DNA of 7,063 nt, from positions 1-7,063 of the forward strand of contig DJHY01000145.1 in assembly GCA_002433335.1 (NCBI GenBank), read 5' to 3'. Position 1 is the stretch's first letter. Each line of letters starts with the position of its first letter. The position numbers and the translations under genes are program-made. Positions 1 to 5,700 of this stretch are shown here, piece by piece. The notes under the pieces were generated by a model that was given only the letters and a program-made list of their open reading frames with translations, made no database searches and was not told where the DNA came from. The stretch comes from Rhodospirillaceae bacterium UBA6608. GTDB taxonomy: Bacteria > Pseudomonadota > Alphaproteobacteria > Rhodospirillales_A > Casp-alpha2.

Positions 1-1
1 G

Positions 2-1078
2 GGCAAGACCACCCTGCTCAACCGCCTGCTGGCCGATCCTGACATGGGCGAGGCCGCCGTTCTGATCAACGAATTCGGCGATGTCGGGATCGACCATCTG
101 TTGGTCAAGGAAACCCGCGAAGATACAGTGCTGCTGAATTCGGGGTGTCTGTGCTGCACCGTGCGCGGCGATCTGGTCAACGCCATGCGCGAGCTGTTCT
201 GGCAACGCTTTGAGAAGAAAATCCCCTGGTTCAAGCGCGTGGTGATCGAAACCACGGGCCTGGCCGATCCGGCCCCGATCATCCATACCCTGATGACCGA
301 CCCGACCATCGGGCCGCGCTATCGGTTGGACGGCATCGTCACCGTGGTCGATGCGGTCAACGGCCCGGCGACCCTGGATGCCCAGCCGGAGAGCGTCAAA
401 CAGGCCGCGGTCGCCGACCGGATCGTGCTGACCAAGACCGATCTGGCGACGCCCGAACAGGCGGCGGAAATCCGCAGCCGCTTGAAGGCCCTGAACCCCG
501 CCGCGCCGGTGTTCGAGGTGAATGCCGAATTCGGCCCCAAGGACCTGTTCGACGCTGGCCTGTTCTCGGCCGAGCGCAAGATCGCCGACGTTGCCGGCTG
601 GCTGCGTGACGAGGCCTATGCCGATGACCATCATGATCATCATCACAGCCACAATCACGATCATGGCCACCATCACGAGGACGATCACGATCACGGGCAC
701 GGGCACGCCCATGACCATGACCATGACCATGAGCACCACCACGATCCCAACCGTCATGACACCCGCATTTCTTCATTCTGCTTGGTTGTCGATGAACCCA
801 TCGCCTGGGACGCGTTCGTCACCTGGATGGAAATGCTGATCGCGACTCAGGGCGAGAACCTGTTGCGGATCAAAGGGATATTGAACATCGCAGGTGAAAG
901 CGCCCCCGTCGCCGTCCATGGTGTACAGCACCTGTTTCATCCGCCGGTCGAATTACCGTCCTGGCCGGACGAAGCGGACAAGCGATCGAAGATCGTGTTC
1001 ATCACGCGCGATATCGGCCGCCAGGCAATCGAAGACACCTTCAAGGCCTTCACCGGGGCCATCGTATCCGACCGATAA
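2..1078 (+). CDS. COG0523/CobW-family metallochaperone GTPase, 5'-truncated, His-rich
   Basis: G3E-family P-loop GTPase of the kind that inserts or delivers zinc, cobalt or other metals, acting in the cytoplasm. The reading frame is open from base 2, where GKTTLLNRLL is the end of the Walker A motif, so only the first residues lie outside the window; 358 residues are visible. In order, they show the family CxCC metal motif (SGCLCCTVRGDL, bases about 140-175), the Walker B/G3 region (ETTGLADP, about 250-273), a TKTDL guanine-recognition motif (about 430-444), a His/Asp-rich insert (629-756) with about 23 His, and a CobW C-terminal domain ending in a normal TAA. The ATG at 44 is internal, not the start. 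The family is established by the motifs. The metal is not: the His-rich insert favours zinc, nickel or cobalt storage or sensing, and a cobalamin role cannot be excluded without neighbours upstream. Confidence 0.93.
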   Translation, partial: GKTTLLNRLLADPDMGEAAVLINEFGDVGIDHLLVKETREDTVLLNSGCLCCTVRGDLVNAMRELFWQRFEKKIPWFKRVVIETTGLADPAPIIHTLMTDPTIGPRYRLDGIVTVVDAVNGPATLDAQPESVKQAAVADRIVLTKTDLATPEQAAEIRSRLKALNPAAPVFEVNAEFGPKDLFDAGLFSAERKIADVAGWLRDEAYADDHHDHHHSHNHDHGHHHEDDHDHGHGHAHDHDHDHEHHHDPNRHDTRISSFCLVVDEPIAWDAFVTWMEMLIATQGENLLRIKGILNIAGESAPVAVHGVQHLFHPPVELPSWPDEADKRSKIVFITRDIGRQAIEDTFKAFTGAIVSDR

Positions 1079-1091
1079 CGCCCCTCTCTAT

Positions 1092-1168
1092 CTTCATCTT
1101 CCGGGCTTCATCTTCCGGGCTTCATCTTCCGGGCTTCATCTTCCGGGCTTCATCTTCCGGGCTTCATC
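1092..1168. repeat. 14-bp tandem repeat, five copies plus a half copy
   Basis: The unit CTTCATCTTCCGGG occurs five times without a mismatch (1092-1105, 1106-1119, 1120-1133, 1134-1147, 1148-1161), followed by a 7-base partial copy, CTTCATC (1162-1168). It begins 13 bases after the stop of the CobW-family gene and lies outside any credible gene. The unit length is not a multiple of three and has no useful dyad apart from CCGG, so it is neither a coding repeat nor a terminator. Perfect identity suggests recent slippage expansion. The remaining intergenic sequence to 1254 holds only the promoter-like bases described separately. Confidence 0.95.
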
Positions 1169-1227
1169 GAACTGTCATCAAACCCGCCTAGGTTGACGCC
1201 GAGCGGCGATTAACCTTGCCCGGCGAG

Positions 1228-1233
1228 CATAAT
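1228..1233 (+). promoter_or_regulatory. Possible -10 element for the gene at 1255
   Basis: CATAAT matches the sigma-70 -10 consensus at five of six positions and would start transcription near 1240, just before the AAGGAG ribosome site at 1242-1247. No good -35 lies at the normal distance. TTGACG at 1193-1198 is too far upstream, so this is tentative. Confidence 0.3.
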
Positions 1234-1254
1234 AGGACGTGAAGGAGCAGGCCT

Positions 1255-1548
1255 GTGAAGGTTGAAGCGACAATGATGGATTCCGGTGTCGGCGAAGGCC
1301 ACGGCGCGGACGAGCGCTATGAGTTCGACGCCCCGGACGACCTGTTCAGCCACAGCCCGATCACTGTCATCAAGGCATTCATGGAACATGTCACCCATGT
1401 CGAATTGCCCGGCGGGCATGCCGGATATGAAATTTATTCGGCGTTGAAAAACAAGGAACTTCAGGTTGTTACCGGCGTCGGCCTGCTCAAGCTGCCGCAT
1501 GGGGAAATCCCCTTCATGGTCATGGTCTCGCCGAAAAACCACGCCTGA
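1255..1548 (+). CDS. Small conserved-looking protein of unknown function (97 aa)
   Basis: I do not recognise this family. The GTG start at 1255 is chosen because a GAAGGAG ribosome site (1241-1247) lies seven bases upstream; ATGs at 1273 and 1276 are in frame but less well placed. The protein is acidic at the N-terminus (GADERYEFDAPDDLF), followed by a compact region rich in hydrophobic residues and glycine. It has no signal peptide, membrane segment or cysteine, so it is probably cytosolic. It stops 67 bases before the MarC-family gene on the same strand and could be co-transcribed with it. The good ribosome site, codon use like its neighbours and intact frame make it likely real; the function is unknown. 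Confidence 0.75.
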   Translation: MKVEATMMDSGVGEGHGADERYEFDAPDDLFSHSPITVIKAFMEHVTHVELPGGHAGYEIYSALKNKELQVVTGVGLLKLPHGEIPFMVMVSPKNHA

Positions 1549-1615
1549 CAGATTCGCCGTTAACGCACGATCCGGCGCATTCCCTTGGCAATCGGATTTG
1601 GCCTATGATCGGGAC

Positions 1616-2245
1616 ATGCCGGAATCAGCCGTCCTCGCCTTCATGACCTTTCTCGCCACGATCGGACCCCAGGACGTGGCGATCATCTTTGCCGCCTTGG
1701 CCGCGAAAAGCCCGCCCGCCGAACGGCGGCGAACGGCTATTCGCGCGACCCTGATCGCGACGGGCATCCTGGTGTTTTTCGCCGTGCTGGGAAAACCGCT
1801 GCTGACCTACATGGGCATCACCCTGCCGGCGCTGCGGGCGGCAGGTGGCATCCTGTTGCTGCTGGTCGCGATCGATCTCGTGTTCGCCCGCAACTCGGGC
1901 GCGACCTCGACCACCGAAGAAGAACATGCGGAATCGGCCCAGCGCGACGACATTTCCGTGTTTCCTCTGGCAACGCCGTTGATCGCCGGCCCCGGCACCA
2001 TCGGCGCGGTTATCCTGCTGTTCGCGGAGGCACATGGGGACCCACTGCGGATCGCCGGGACGTCGCTGGCGCTGTTCGCGGTACTGGCAATCAGCCTGCT
2101 GGCCATGTTGGCCGCGTCACAGGTGCAAAAGCGCCTGGGTGTAACGGGCGTGCATGTCCTGTCCAGGGTATTCGGAATTCTGCTGGCCGCGCTGGCGGTC
2201 CAATTCCTGTTCGATGGAATCAAACATAGCGGCGTGCTTGGTTAG
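1616..2245 (+). CDS. MarC-family (UPF0056) inner-membrane protein
   Basis: Integral membrane protein of about 209 residues, the usual length for the MarC/UPF0056 family. The role is unresolved: MarC was once linked to multiple antibiotic resistance in E. coli, and that link was later withdrawn. Hydrophobic segments lie at about residues 5-30, 42-66, 70-91, 115-138, 146-168 and 181-200. The loop at 92-113 is charged (TTEEEHAESAQRDD). The family signature PLATPLIAGPGTIG spans residues 117-130 and an IGPQD motif near residue 16 matches the usual N-terminal pattern. The frame is open from 1466, but that extension overlaps the previous gene, so the ATG at 1616 is preferred. No clear Shine-Dalgarno precedes it, although TATGAT at 1604-1609 resembles a -10 element and the transcript could be leaderless. 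It ends eight bases before the convergent LysR stop. Confidence 0.88.
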   Translation: MPESAVLAFMTFLATIGPQDVAIIFAALAAKSPPAERRRTAIRATLIATGILVFFAVLGKPLLTYMGITLPALRAAGGILLLLVAIDLVFARNSGATSTTEEEHAESAQRDDISVFPLATPLIAGPGTIGAVILLFAEAHGDPLRIAGTSLALFAVLAISLLAMLAASQVQKRLGVTGVHVLSRVFGILLAALAVQFLFDGIKHSGVLG

Positions 2246-2253
2246 TCCGGGGC

Positions 2254-3201
2254 CTAGCTGACCGCTTGAATGCCGTCGAATTTCTTGCCGTCGCCTACCC
2301 GTTCCCAAGGCGGCACGGGGCCGAATTTCTCGGCGAAATAATCGATGAAAGCCCGCACGTTGGGCGACAGGTTCCGACGGTTGGAATAGATCGCCAGGAT
2401 ATCGGACTTCTCATCCATGTAATCGGGCAGGATGCGCACTAGGTCGCCGCGCGCGATCGCATCGTTAACCAGATAGGTGGAAATTCGCGCGATTCCGACC
2501 CCGGCCAGCACCGCGTGGTAAATGGCATCGGCGCTGTTTGCTTCGAAATTCCCTTTGACCGGAATACGCTTCGGCCCTGATCCGTCGTCGAAGGTCCAAT
2601 TGTTCCAGGCCTCGACCGTGGTGATCCGAAGGCAGTTATGATGGATCAAATCGGCGGGCGTATCCGGGCTTCCATGGCGCTCGACATAACCGGGCGACGC
2701 TACGTAAACCCGGCGATTCGGCGCCAGCTTCCGGGAGACGACGGTGGAATCGTCGATCTGCTCGGTAAAGCGAATGGCGACATCGACCTGTTCTTCGACC
2801 AAATCGATCATCCGGTCGGTTGCATCGAGCGATACCTTCAAATCCGGATTCATTTCCAGGAAATCCGGAAGCAACGGCATCAGCTGCGCCTTGGCGAAAG
2901 CCACCGTAGCCGCAACCTTCAACGTTCCTTGCGGGTGGTCGGTCATGTTCATGACCAGAGATTCCGCCTCGCGCACGCCATTTGCGACGTCGGCGCAACG
3001 GTCATAGAACGCCTGACCGACCTCGGTCAGGGAAATATGCCGTGTCGAACGGTTCAAAAGCCGTGTTCCCAGGCGATCTTCCAGATGGCCGATCTGACGA
3101 CTGACTGCCGACGGCGTCAGGCCCAAATCACGCGCAGCCGCAGAAAACCCGCCTTTTTCGACGACGGTTGCGAACATGATCATTTGGGTGGCGATATCCA
3201 T
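2254..3201 (-). CDS. LysR-type transcriptional regulator (LTTR)
   Basis: DNA-binding regulator of 315 residues, normal for LysR proteins, probably active as a tetramer. The N-terminal winged helix-turn-helix covers about residues 5-62 (GGFSAAARDLGLTPSAVSRQ, then the family pattern LEDRLGTRLLNRSTR). A linker helix follows, then a periplasmic-binding-like effector domain at about 92-295. The pattern resembles the DmlR/AaeR-type group often annotated simply as LysR family; the effector cannot be read from sequence. The ATG start (3199-3201) fits the normal LTTR N-terminus (MDIATQMIMFATVVEKGGF). It is divergent from the small gene at 3409, and the gap contains several inverted repeats. By the usual LTTR arrangement it may control that gene and itself. 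Its 3' end converges on the MarC-family gene. Confidence 0.95.
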   Translation of the reverse strand: MDIATQMIMFATVVEKGGFSAAARDLGLTPSAVSRQIGHLEDRLGTRLLNRSTRHISLTEVGQAFYDRCADVANGVREAESLVMNMTDHPQGTLKVAATVAFAKAQLMPLLPDFLEMNPDLKVSLDATDRMIDLVEEQVDVAIRFTEQIDDSTVVSRKLAPNRRVYVASPGYVERHGSPDTPADLIHHNCLRITTVEAWNNWTFDDGSGPKRIPVKGNFEANSADAIYHAVLAGVGIARISTYLVNDAIARGDLVRILPDYMDEKSDILAIYSNRRNLSPNVRAFIDYFAEKFGPVPPWERVGDGKKFDGIQAVS

Positions 3202-3227
3202 TAACTTATTTTCCGTTAAAAAACCGT

Positions 3228-3260
3228 TTGTGCGTCAACGGCACAAGCCTTGTGCGTTTG
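3228..3260. promoter_or_regulatory. Candidate operator: GCACAAG-C-CTTGTGC palindrome with an extra half-site
   Basis: A perfect 7-1-7 palindrome lies at 3241-3255, and CAA/TTG extends it imperfectly to 3236-3260. A further TTGTGC half-site at 3228-3233 forms a second inverted pair with 3241-3246, and another GCACAAG sits at 3375-3381 near the small gene. The palindrome lies 40-54 bases upstream of the LysR start codon, just downstream of a minus-strand -10-like GATAAT (3267-3272). Occupancy there would block LysR transcription. Binding by the adjacent LysR protein is inference. Confidence 0.45.
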
Positions 3261-3301
3261 TTGGGGATTATCGCATATCAGGCTTACCGATATATTGCAC
3301 C

Positions 3302-3343
3302 GCAACAACGATTGTTGCAACGCAACACCAAGACATATGTTGC
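3302..3343. promoter_or_regulatory. Candidate operator: clustered GCAACA/TGTTGC inverted repeats
   Basis: GCAACAA-CGA-TTGTTGC (3302-3318) is a perfect 7-bp dyad. A second pair, GCAACA (3322-3327) and TGTTGC (3338-3343), follows immediately with a 10-base gap. Four half-sites in 42 bases, about 65-105 bases upstream of the small gene's start codon, suggest cooperative binding by a dimeric regulator. TTGTTG (3312-3317) and CATATG (3334-3339) could be weak -35 and -10 elements inside the cluster. Confidence 0.4.
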
Positions 3344-3408
3344 TCAGCGGCAGGCGTAATTTCAGTGACGGATCGCACAAGCATCTAATTTTCGAAAGGA
3401 GTCCTCAG

Positions 3409-3615
3409 ATGAAAGACATCATTGGACACACGACCTACAAAGAAATCTCCGCCGAAGAACTGACCCGGCTGCTGCACGAAGCGGAAATCCTCCGCGCCGA
3501 ATCGGTTCGCGACCATTTCTTCGCCCTCGGCCGCGGTATTTCCAAAGTTTTCGGCTCCGTTCGCCACGGCATCGACCACCTGATCCACCCGCAGCACCAC
3601 GCGGGCGCACGCTAA
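3409..3615 (+). CDS. Small basic Arg/His-rich protein (68 aa), DUF1127-like in style
   Basis: The ATG at 3409 follows a strong AAAGGAG site (3395-3401) by seven bases, so it is preferred over the longer open frame from 3250. The protein has a short N-terminus, an acidic helix (about residues 14-28, SAEELTRLLHEAEIL), an amphipathic basic helix (about 29-55, with RAESVRDHFFALGRG) and a His-rich tail. Small Arg-rich proteins of this kind, including DUF1127/YjiS proteins, are common in alphaproteobacteria and some act as RNA-binding or stress factors. This one lacks the C-terminal LxDIGxxR-like motif typical of DUF1127, so I do not assign it to that family. It is divergent from the LysR gene behind an operator-rich promoter and is followed at once by a structured RNA segment, with which it is probably co-transcribed. 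Confidence 0.8.
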   Translation: MKDIIGHTTYKEISAEELTRLLHEAEILRAESVRDHFFALGRGISKVFGSVRHGIDHLIHPQHHAGAR

Positions 3616-3830
3616 AACCCGTACCCTCCCCCCCACGGGTTTCCGGCGGAGACGGCGTACAAAGAGCGAGCAATTAAGCGGACCTCCCACCGCGCGTGGC
3701 ATCGCTCTTCCCTCCGCCGGTCGGCACCGGCGGCGGTCCCTCGGCCCAGTCAGCCACGGGAGGGACCGCCCCGGCCCGACCCAAGTTTCTCCGCCAAATC
3801 AAAACCGGGCAAAAAAGCCCGGTTTTTTTT
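3615..3830 (+). ncRNA. Candidate structured RNA / 3'-UTR-derived sRNA with CCUCC loops
   Basis: Helices run almost back to back from the stop codon to a terminator. Hairpin A pairs AAACCCGT (3615-3622) with ACGGGTTT (3635-3642), with a C-rich loop containing CCCTCCC. Helix B is nested: CCGGCGGAG (3643-3651) with CTCCGCCGG (3712-3720), and inside it AAGAGCGA (3662-3669) with TCGCTCTT (3702-3709). Its apex can form GCGG-ACCTCCCA-CCGC (3678-3693), again with CCTCCC in the loop. Hairpin D pairs GGCGGTCCCTC (3732-3742) with GAGGGACCGCC (3760-3770). Established knowledge: CcsR 'cuckoo' RNAs of Rhodobacter carry CCUCCUCCC-type motifs in hairpin loops and are processed from the transcript of a small DUF1127 gene. 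The layout here is similar, but the exact motif is not identical, so membership is inference. Confidence 0.45.
3801..3830 (+). terminator. Strong rho-independent terminator, probably bidirectional
   Basis: AAAACCGGGC (3801-3810) pairs with GCCCGGTTTT (3817-3826) around an A6 loop, and a run of eight T (3823-3830) follows on the plus strand. It ends the transcript of the small gene and its RNA tail. The minus-strand copy has a four-U run, enough to help end the convergent oxygenase gene, whose stop is 22 bases away. Confidence 0.92.
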
Positions 3831-3851
3831 GTGCTCGAACGGCGCCGACGA

Positions 3852-4490
3852 CTACTGGCTGGGCAGGTAATGGTCCTGCCATTTCAACACGATGTTGAAA
3901 CTGACCGTGACCCGCGTGTCCTTGGATAGGTTGGGATGGATGAAGTGGCTGAGGAACGACGGCCACATCATCAACAGGCCCGGTTCGGGCATGACCGTGA
4001 ATTCCGGATCGACATAGGGATCGCCCTTGATCGCGTTCATGTTGATCCCCGGCCGGGGGTCATAGAACGTGATATGCGACGGACGCACGTCGGCGCGGTT
4101 GCGCATGGGCTCTTTCCCTGTCGGAACCTTCAGGTAATAGGTCCCGCTGAGATACGAACGCGGATGATTGTGCGGGTCGTGGTAATCGCCCAGGCGGTTG
4201 ACGTTCGGCCAGCCCTGAATGGTCCAGCGCACGTCATAATCGATGCCGATCGCCCGCATATAGTCGATCACCGAGGCGTTGACCTGATCGCGCAGCCAGC
4301 CGACGGCCGGCTCGTCCATATTGAAGAAATCGGGGGCCAGGTAATCGGTGGTCAGATTGCGGTTCATCCGCTCCAAATCGCGGATCAGCTTGACCAGGTC
4401 CTGGGTCGGTTCCTCGAATCCCGGCAGATGCCGCCGCATGATTTTGGTCGGCCACAGGTCGAGGATGCCGTCTTGCGTGTTGTCTGACAT
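3852..4490 (-). CDS. Putative 2OG-Fe(II) oxygenase, TIGR02466-type
   Basis: The pattern matches the TIGR02466/2OG-Fe(II) oxygenase group of soluble double-stranded beta-helix enzymes that use iron and 2-oxoglutarate; the substrate of this group is not known. Of 212 residues, the N-terminal third is helical. The core begins near residue 92 with a WPNVNRLGDYHDPHNHP segment, whose H104, D105, H107 and H109 supply the first iron ligands, and continues LSGTYYLKVP (114-123). Then come a conserved DPRPG (144-148) and the C-terminal MWPSFLSHFIHPN (175-187) with the distal His, followed by DTRVTVSFN (191-199), where R193 is the likely 2-oxoglutarate contact. The ATG at 4488-4490 has only a weak ribosome site. 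The gene stands alone, converging on the terminator at 3801-3830 and separated from the next minus-strand gene by its own terminator. Confidence 0.85.
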   Translation of the reverse strand: MSDNTQDGILDLWPTKIMRRHLPGFEEPTQDLVKLIRDLERMNRNLTTDYLAPDFFNMDEPAVGWLRDQVNASVIDYMRAIGIDYDVRWTIQGWPNVNRLGDYHDPHNHPRSYLSGTYYLKVPTGKEPMRNRADVRPSHITFYDPRPGINMNAIKGDPYVDPEFTVMPEPGLLMMWPSFLSHFIHPNLSKDTRVTVSFNIVLKWQDHYLPSQ

Positions 4491-4556
4491 GCGGGAAAGG
4501 TCACATCACCGGGGCCGGTATGCAAGCGCGCCGTTATCGGCCGGCAAGTGCCCGAG

Positions 4557-4578
4557 AAAAAGCCCGAGAAACAGGCTT
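4557..4578 (-). terminator. Rho-independent terminator of the small minus-strand gene
   Basis: Read on the minus strand, AAGCCTG, a TTTCT loop and CGGGCTT form a 7-bp stem with one G-U pair, followed by a U-rich run. On the plus strand the arms are 4560-4566 and 4572-4578 with A5 at 4557-4561. The stem starts within the stop codon of the 4577-4747 gene, which isolates that gene from the oxygenase gene downstream. Confidence 0.65.
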
Positions 4579-4747
4579 AGAAACAACCCAGGCCGTAGAG
4601 CGAATTCTGGATGAATTTGACCGCGTTGGCGTCCAGGCTTTTGGACAGCACGTAGGCGCCCGCCTCCAACAATTCGGGGGCGAAGATCAAAGCCGCCATT
4701 CCAACCAGGGCGGCAAGTGCGAGCTGCCTTTGCATAGGCTGCATCAT
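4577..4747 (-). CDS. Small membrane or exported peptide (56 aa), unknown
   Basis: This short gene is easily missed. The start is two adjacent ATGs (4745-4747, 4742-4744), preceded after eight bases by a run of six G and an A (complement of 4756-4762) that can act as a ribosome site. The product begins with MMQPMQRQ, then a hydrophobic stretch at about residues 9-24 (LALAALVGMAALIFAP), which could be a signal peptide or a single membrane helix. A short polar tail (KSLDANAVKFIQNSLYGLGCF) ends in Cys-Phe. The TAA stop merges with a rho-independent terminator, which argues for a genuine independent gene. It is divergent from msrA across 133 bases. I do not recognise the family; an inner-membrane or envelope small protein is the most that can be inferred. 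Confidence 0.6.
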   Translation of the reverse strand: MMQPMQRQLALAALVGMAALIFAPELLEAGAYVLSKSLDANAVKFIQNSLYGLGCF

Positions 4748-4880
4748 AGGCGCAATCCCCCCGGAATTCCACGGAAATTGGCGATTTCATGGCGCCGCAC
4801 CTCACGTCTTCGCGAGGGTCTATGGATATCCGGGCGCAAGCTCTTATATGCTGCTCACATAGGTCCCAAGGAGACACACC

Positions 4881-5537
4881 ATGTTCTCGCTGCTCAACGC
4901 CCATAGCAAATCCCAGATACCCCGCGCCGAAGACGCACTCCCCGGTCGTGATACGCCGATGCCGATTTCCGGCACGCATTTCATCAACGGCCATGGCATC
5001 ACCCCGCCCTTTCCCGAAGGCATGGACACGGCGGTGTTCGGCATGGGCTGTTTCTGGGGCGCCGAGCGCAAGTTCTGGCAGACGCCGGGCGTCTGGGCCA
5101 CGGCGGTCGGCTACGGCGCCGGGTTTACGCCCAACCCGACCTATCAAGAGGTCTGCTCGGGCCTGACCGGACACAACGAAGTCGTCCTGGCGGTGTTCGA
5201 TACGGCCTCGGCCACCTTTGACGACATGCTCAAGGTGTTCTGGGAGAACCATGACCCGACACAGGGCATGCGCCAGGGCAACGACCGGGGCACGCAGTAC
5301 CGGTCTGGCATCTACGTCAACTCCCCAACCCAACGCGCCACTGCCGAAGCCTCGCTCAAGGCCTATCAGGCGCAGTTGTCCGAAGCCGGGTTCGGCCCGA
5401 TCACGACCGAGATCAAGGACGCGGGCCCGTTCTATTACGCCGAGGAAGCGCATCAGCAATATCTGGCCAAGAATCCCAACGGGTATTGCGGCCTGGGTGG
5501 TACGGGCGTGGCATGCCCGGTCGGCTTAACAGCTTGA
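4881..5537 (+). CDS. msrA: Peptide-methionine (S)-S-oxide reductase MsrA
   Basis: MsrA reduces the S form of methionine sulfoxide, free or in protein, with electrons from thioredoxin, repairing oxidative damage in the cytoplasm. The 218 residues are close to the E. coli enzyme in length and layout, with an N-terminal extension of about 50 residues before the catalytic motif GCFWGAE (C57 is the nucleophile). Further family signatures are [19 protein letters not shown] (76-94), TGHNEVV (96-102), FWENHDPTQ (120-128), [14 protein letters not shown] (132-145) and the C-terminal [14 protein letters not shown] (201-214). C203 and C212 are the resolving cysteines, as in three-cysteine MsrA enzymes. 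The ATG follows AAGGAG (4868-4873) by seven bases. A TTATAT stretch at 4844-4849 may be the -10 element. No msrB gene is adjacent. Confidence 0.97.
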   Translation: MFSLLNAHSKSQIPRAEDALPGRDTPMPISGTHFINGHGITPPFPEGMDTAVFGMGCFWGAERKFWQTPGVWATAVGYGAGFTPNPTYQEVCSGLTGHNEVVLAVFDTASATFDDMLKVFWENHDPTQGMRQGNDRGTQYRSGIYVNSPTQRATAEASLKAYQAQLSEAGFGPITTEIKDAGPFYYAEEAHQQYLAKNPNGYCGLGGTGVACPVGLTA

Positions 5538-5595
5538 TTTTTCTTTAAGTTACAACGGTCTGCACACGCGATTGCTCTATGCCTGACGTCCAGGG

Positions 5596-5645
5596 TGTGA
5601 CTAGCGTCACTCAATCGGGACGCCCCTTTCTTTATTTTGAAATCG
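5596..5645 (+). promoter_or_regulatory. CRP/FNR-family site with class II promoter spacing
   Basis: TGTGA-CTAGCG-TCACT (5596-5611) differs from the E. coli CRP core TGTGA-N6-TCACA at one base. A -10-like TATTTT lies at 5633-5638, giving a start near 5645. The dyad centre (between 5603 and 5604) would then be at -41.5, the classical class II activator position, with no good -35, as expected for activator dependence. The 56-base leader would contain a CCGGGG/CCCCGG hairpin (5663-5668 with 5679-5684) just before the ribosome site. Confidence 0.45.
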
Positions 5646-5658
5646 AAATAAAAAAGGG
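5624..5658. repeat. AT-rich imperfect inverted repeat
   Basis: CCCTTT-c-TTTATTT (5624-5637) pairs with AAATAAA-AAAGGG (5646-5658), giving 13 pairs with one bulged C and an 8-base loop. No U-tract follows on the plus strand, so it is not a good terminator for msrA. It overlaps the proposed promoter start of the 5701 gene and may be a regulatory dyad, or simply an AT-rich promoter segment. Confidence 0.5.
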
Positions 5659-5700
5659 CAATCCGGGGATGAAATGCCCCCCGGGTGAAAGGAGCATCCA

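Noticed and set aside
1092..1168. CRISPR array
   Set aside because: The 14-bp units are directly adjacent with no spacers, so this is a simple tandem repeat.
2638..3204. A 188-codon plus-strand frame opposite the LysR gene
   Set aside because: Antisense to a full-length LysR regulator; composition typical of a reverse-strand shadow.
3615..3830. Known housekeeping RNA such as SRP RNA, tmRNA or RNase P RNA
   Set aside because: None of their conserved core sequences are visible and the size and helix arrangement do not fit.
3936..4487. A 183-codon plus-strand frame opposite the oxygenase gene
   Set aside because: Antisense to a gene with clear family motifs; no ribosome site or recognisable domain.
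4506..5459. A 317-codon open frame on the minus strand
   Set aside because: It lies antisense to msrA for most of its length, overlaps the small gene at 4577-4747, has low-complexity Arg/Gly-rich composition and no ribosome site. It is a GC-skew shadow of msrA.
5624..5658. Intrinsic terminator for msrA
   Set aside because: The stem is AT-rich with a bulge and an 8-base loop, and no U-tract follows on the plus strand.
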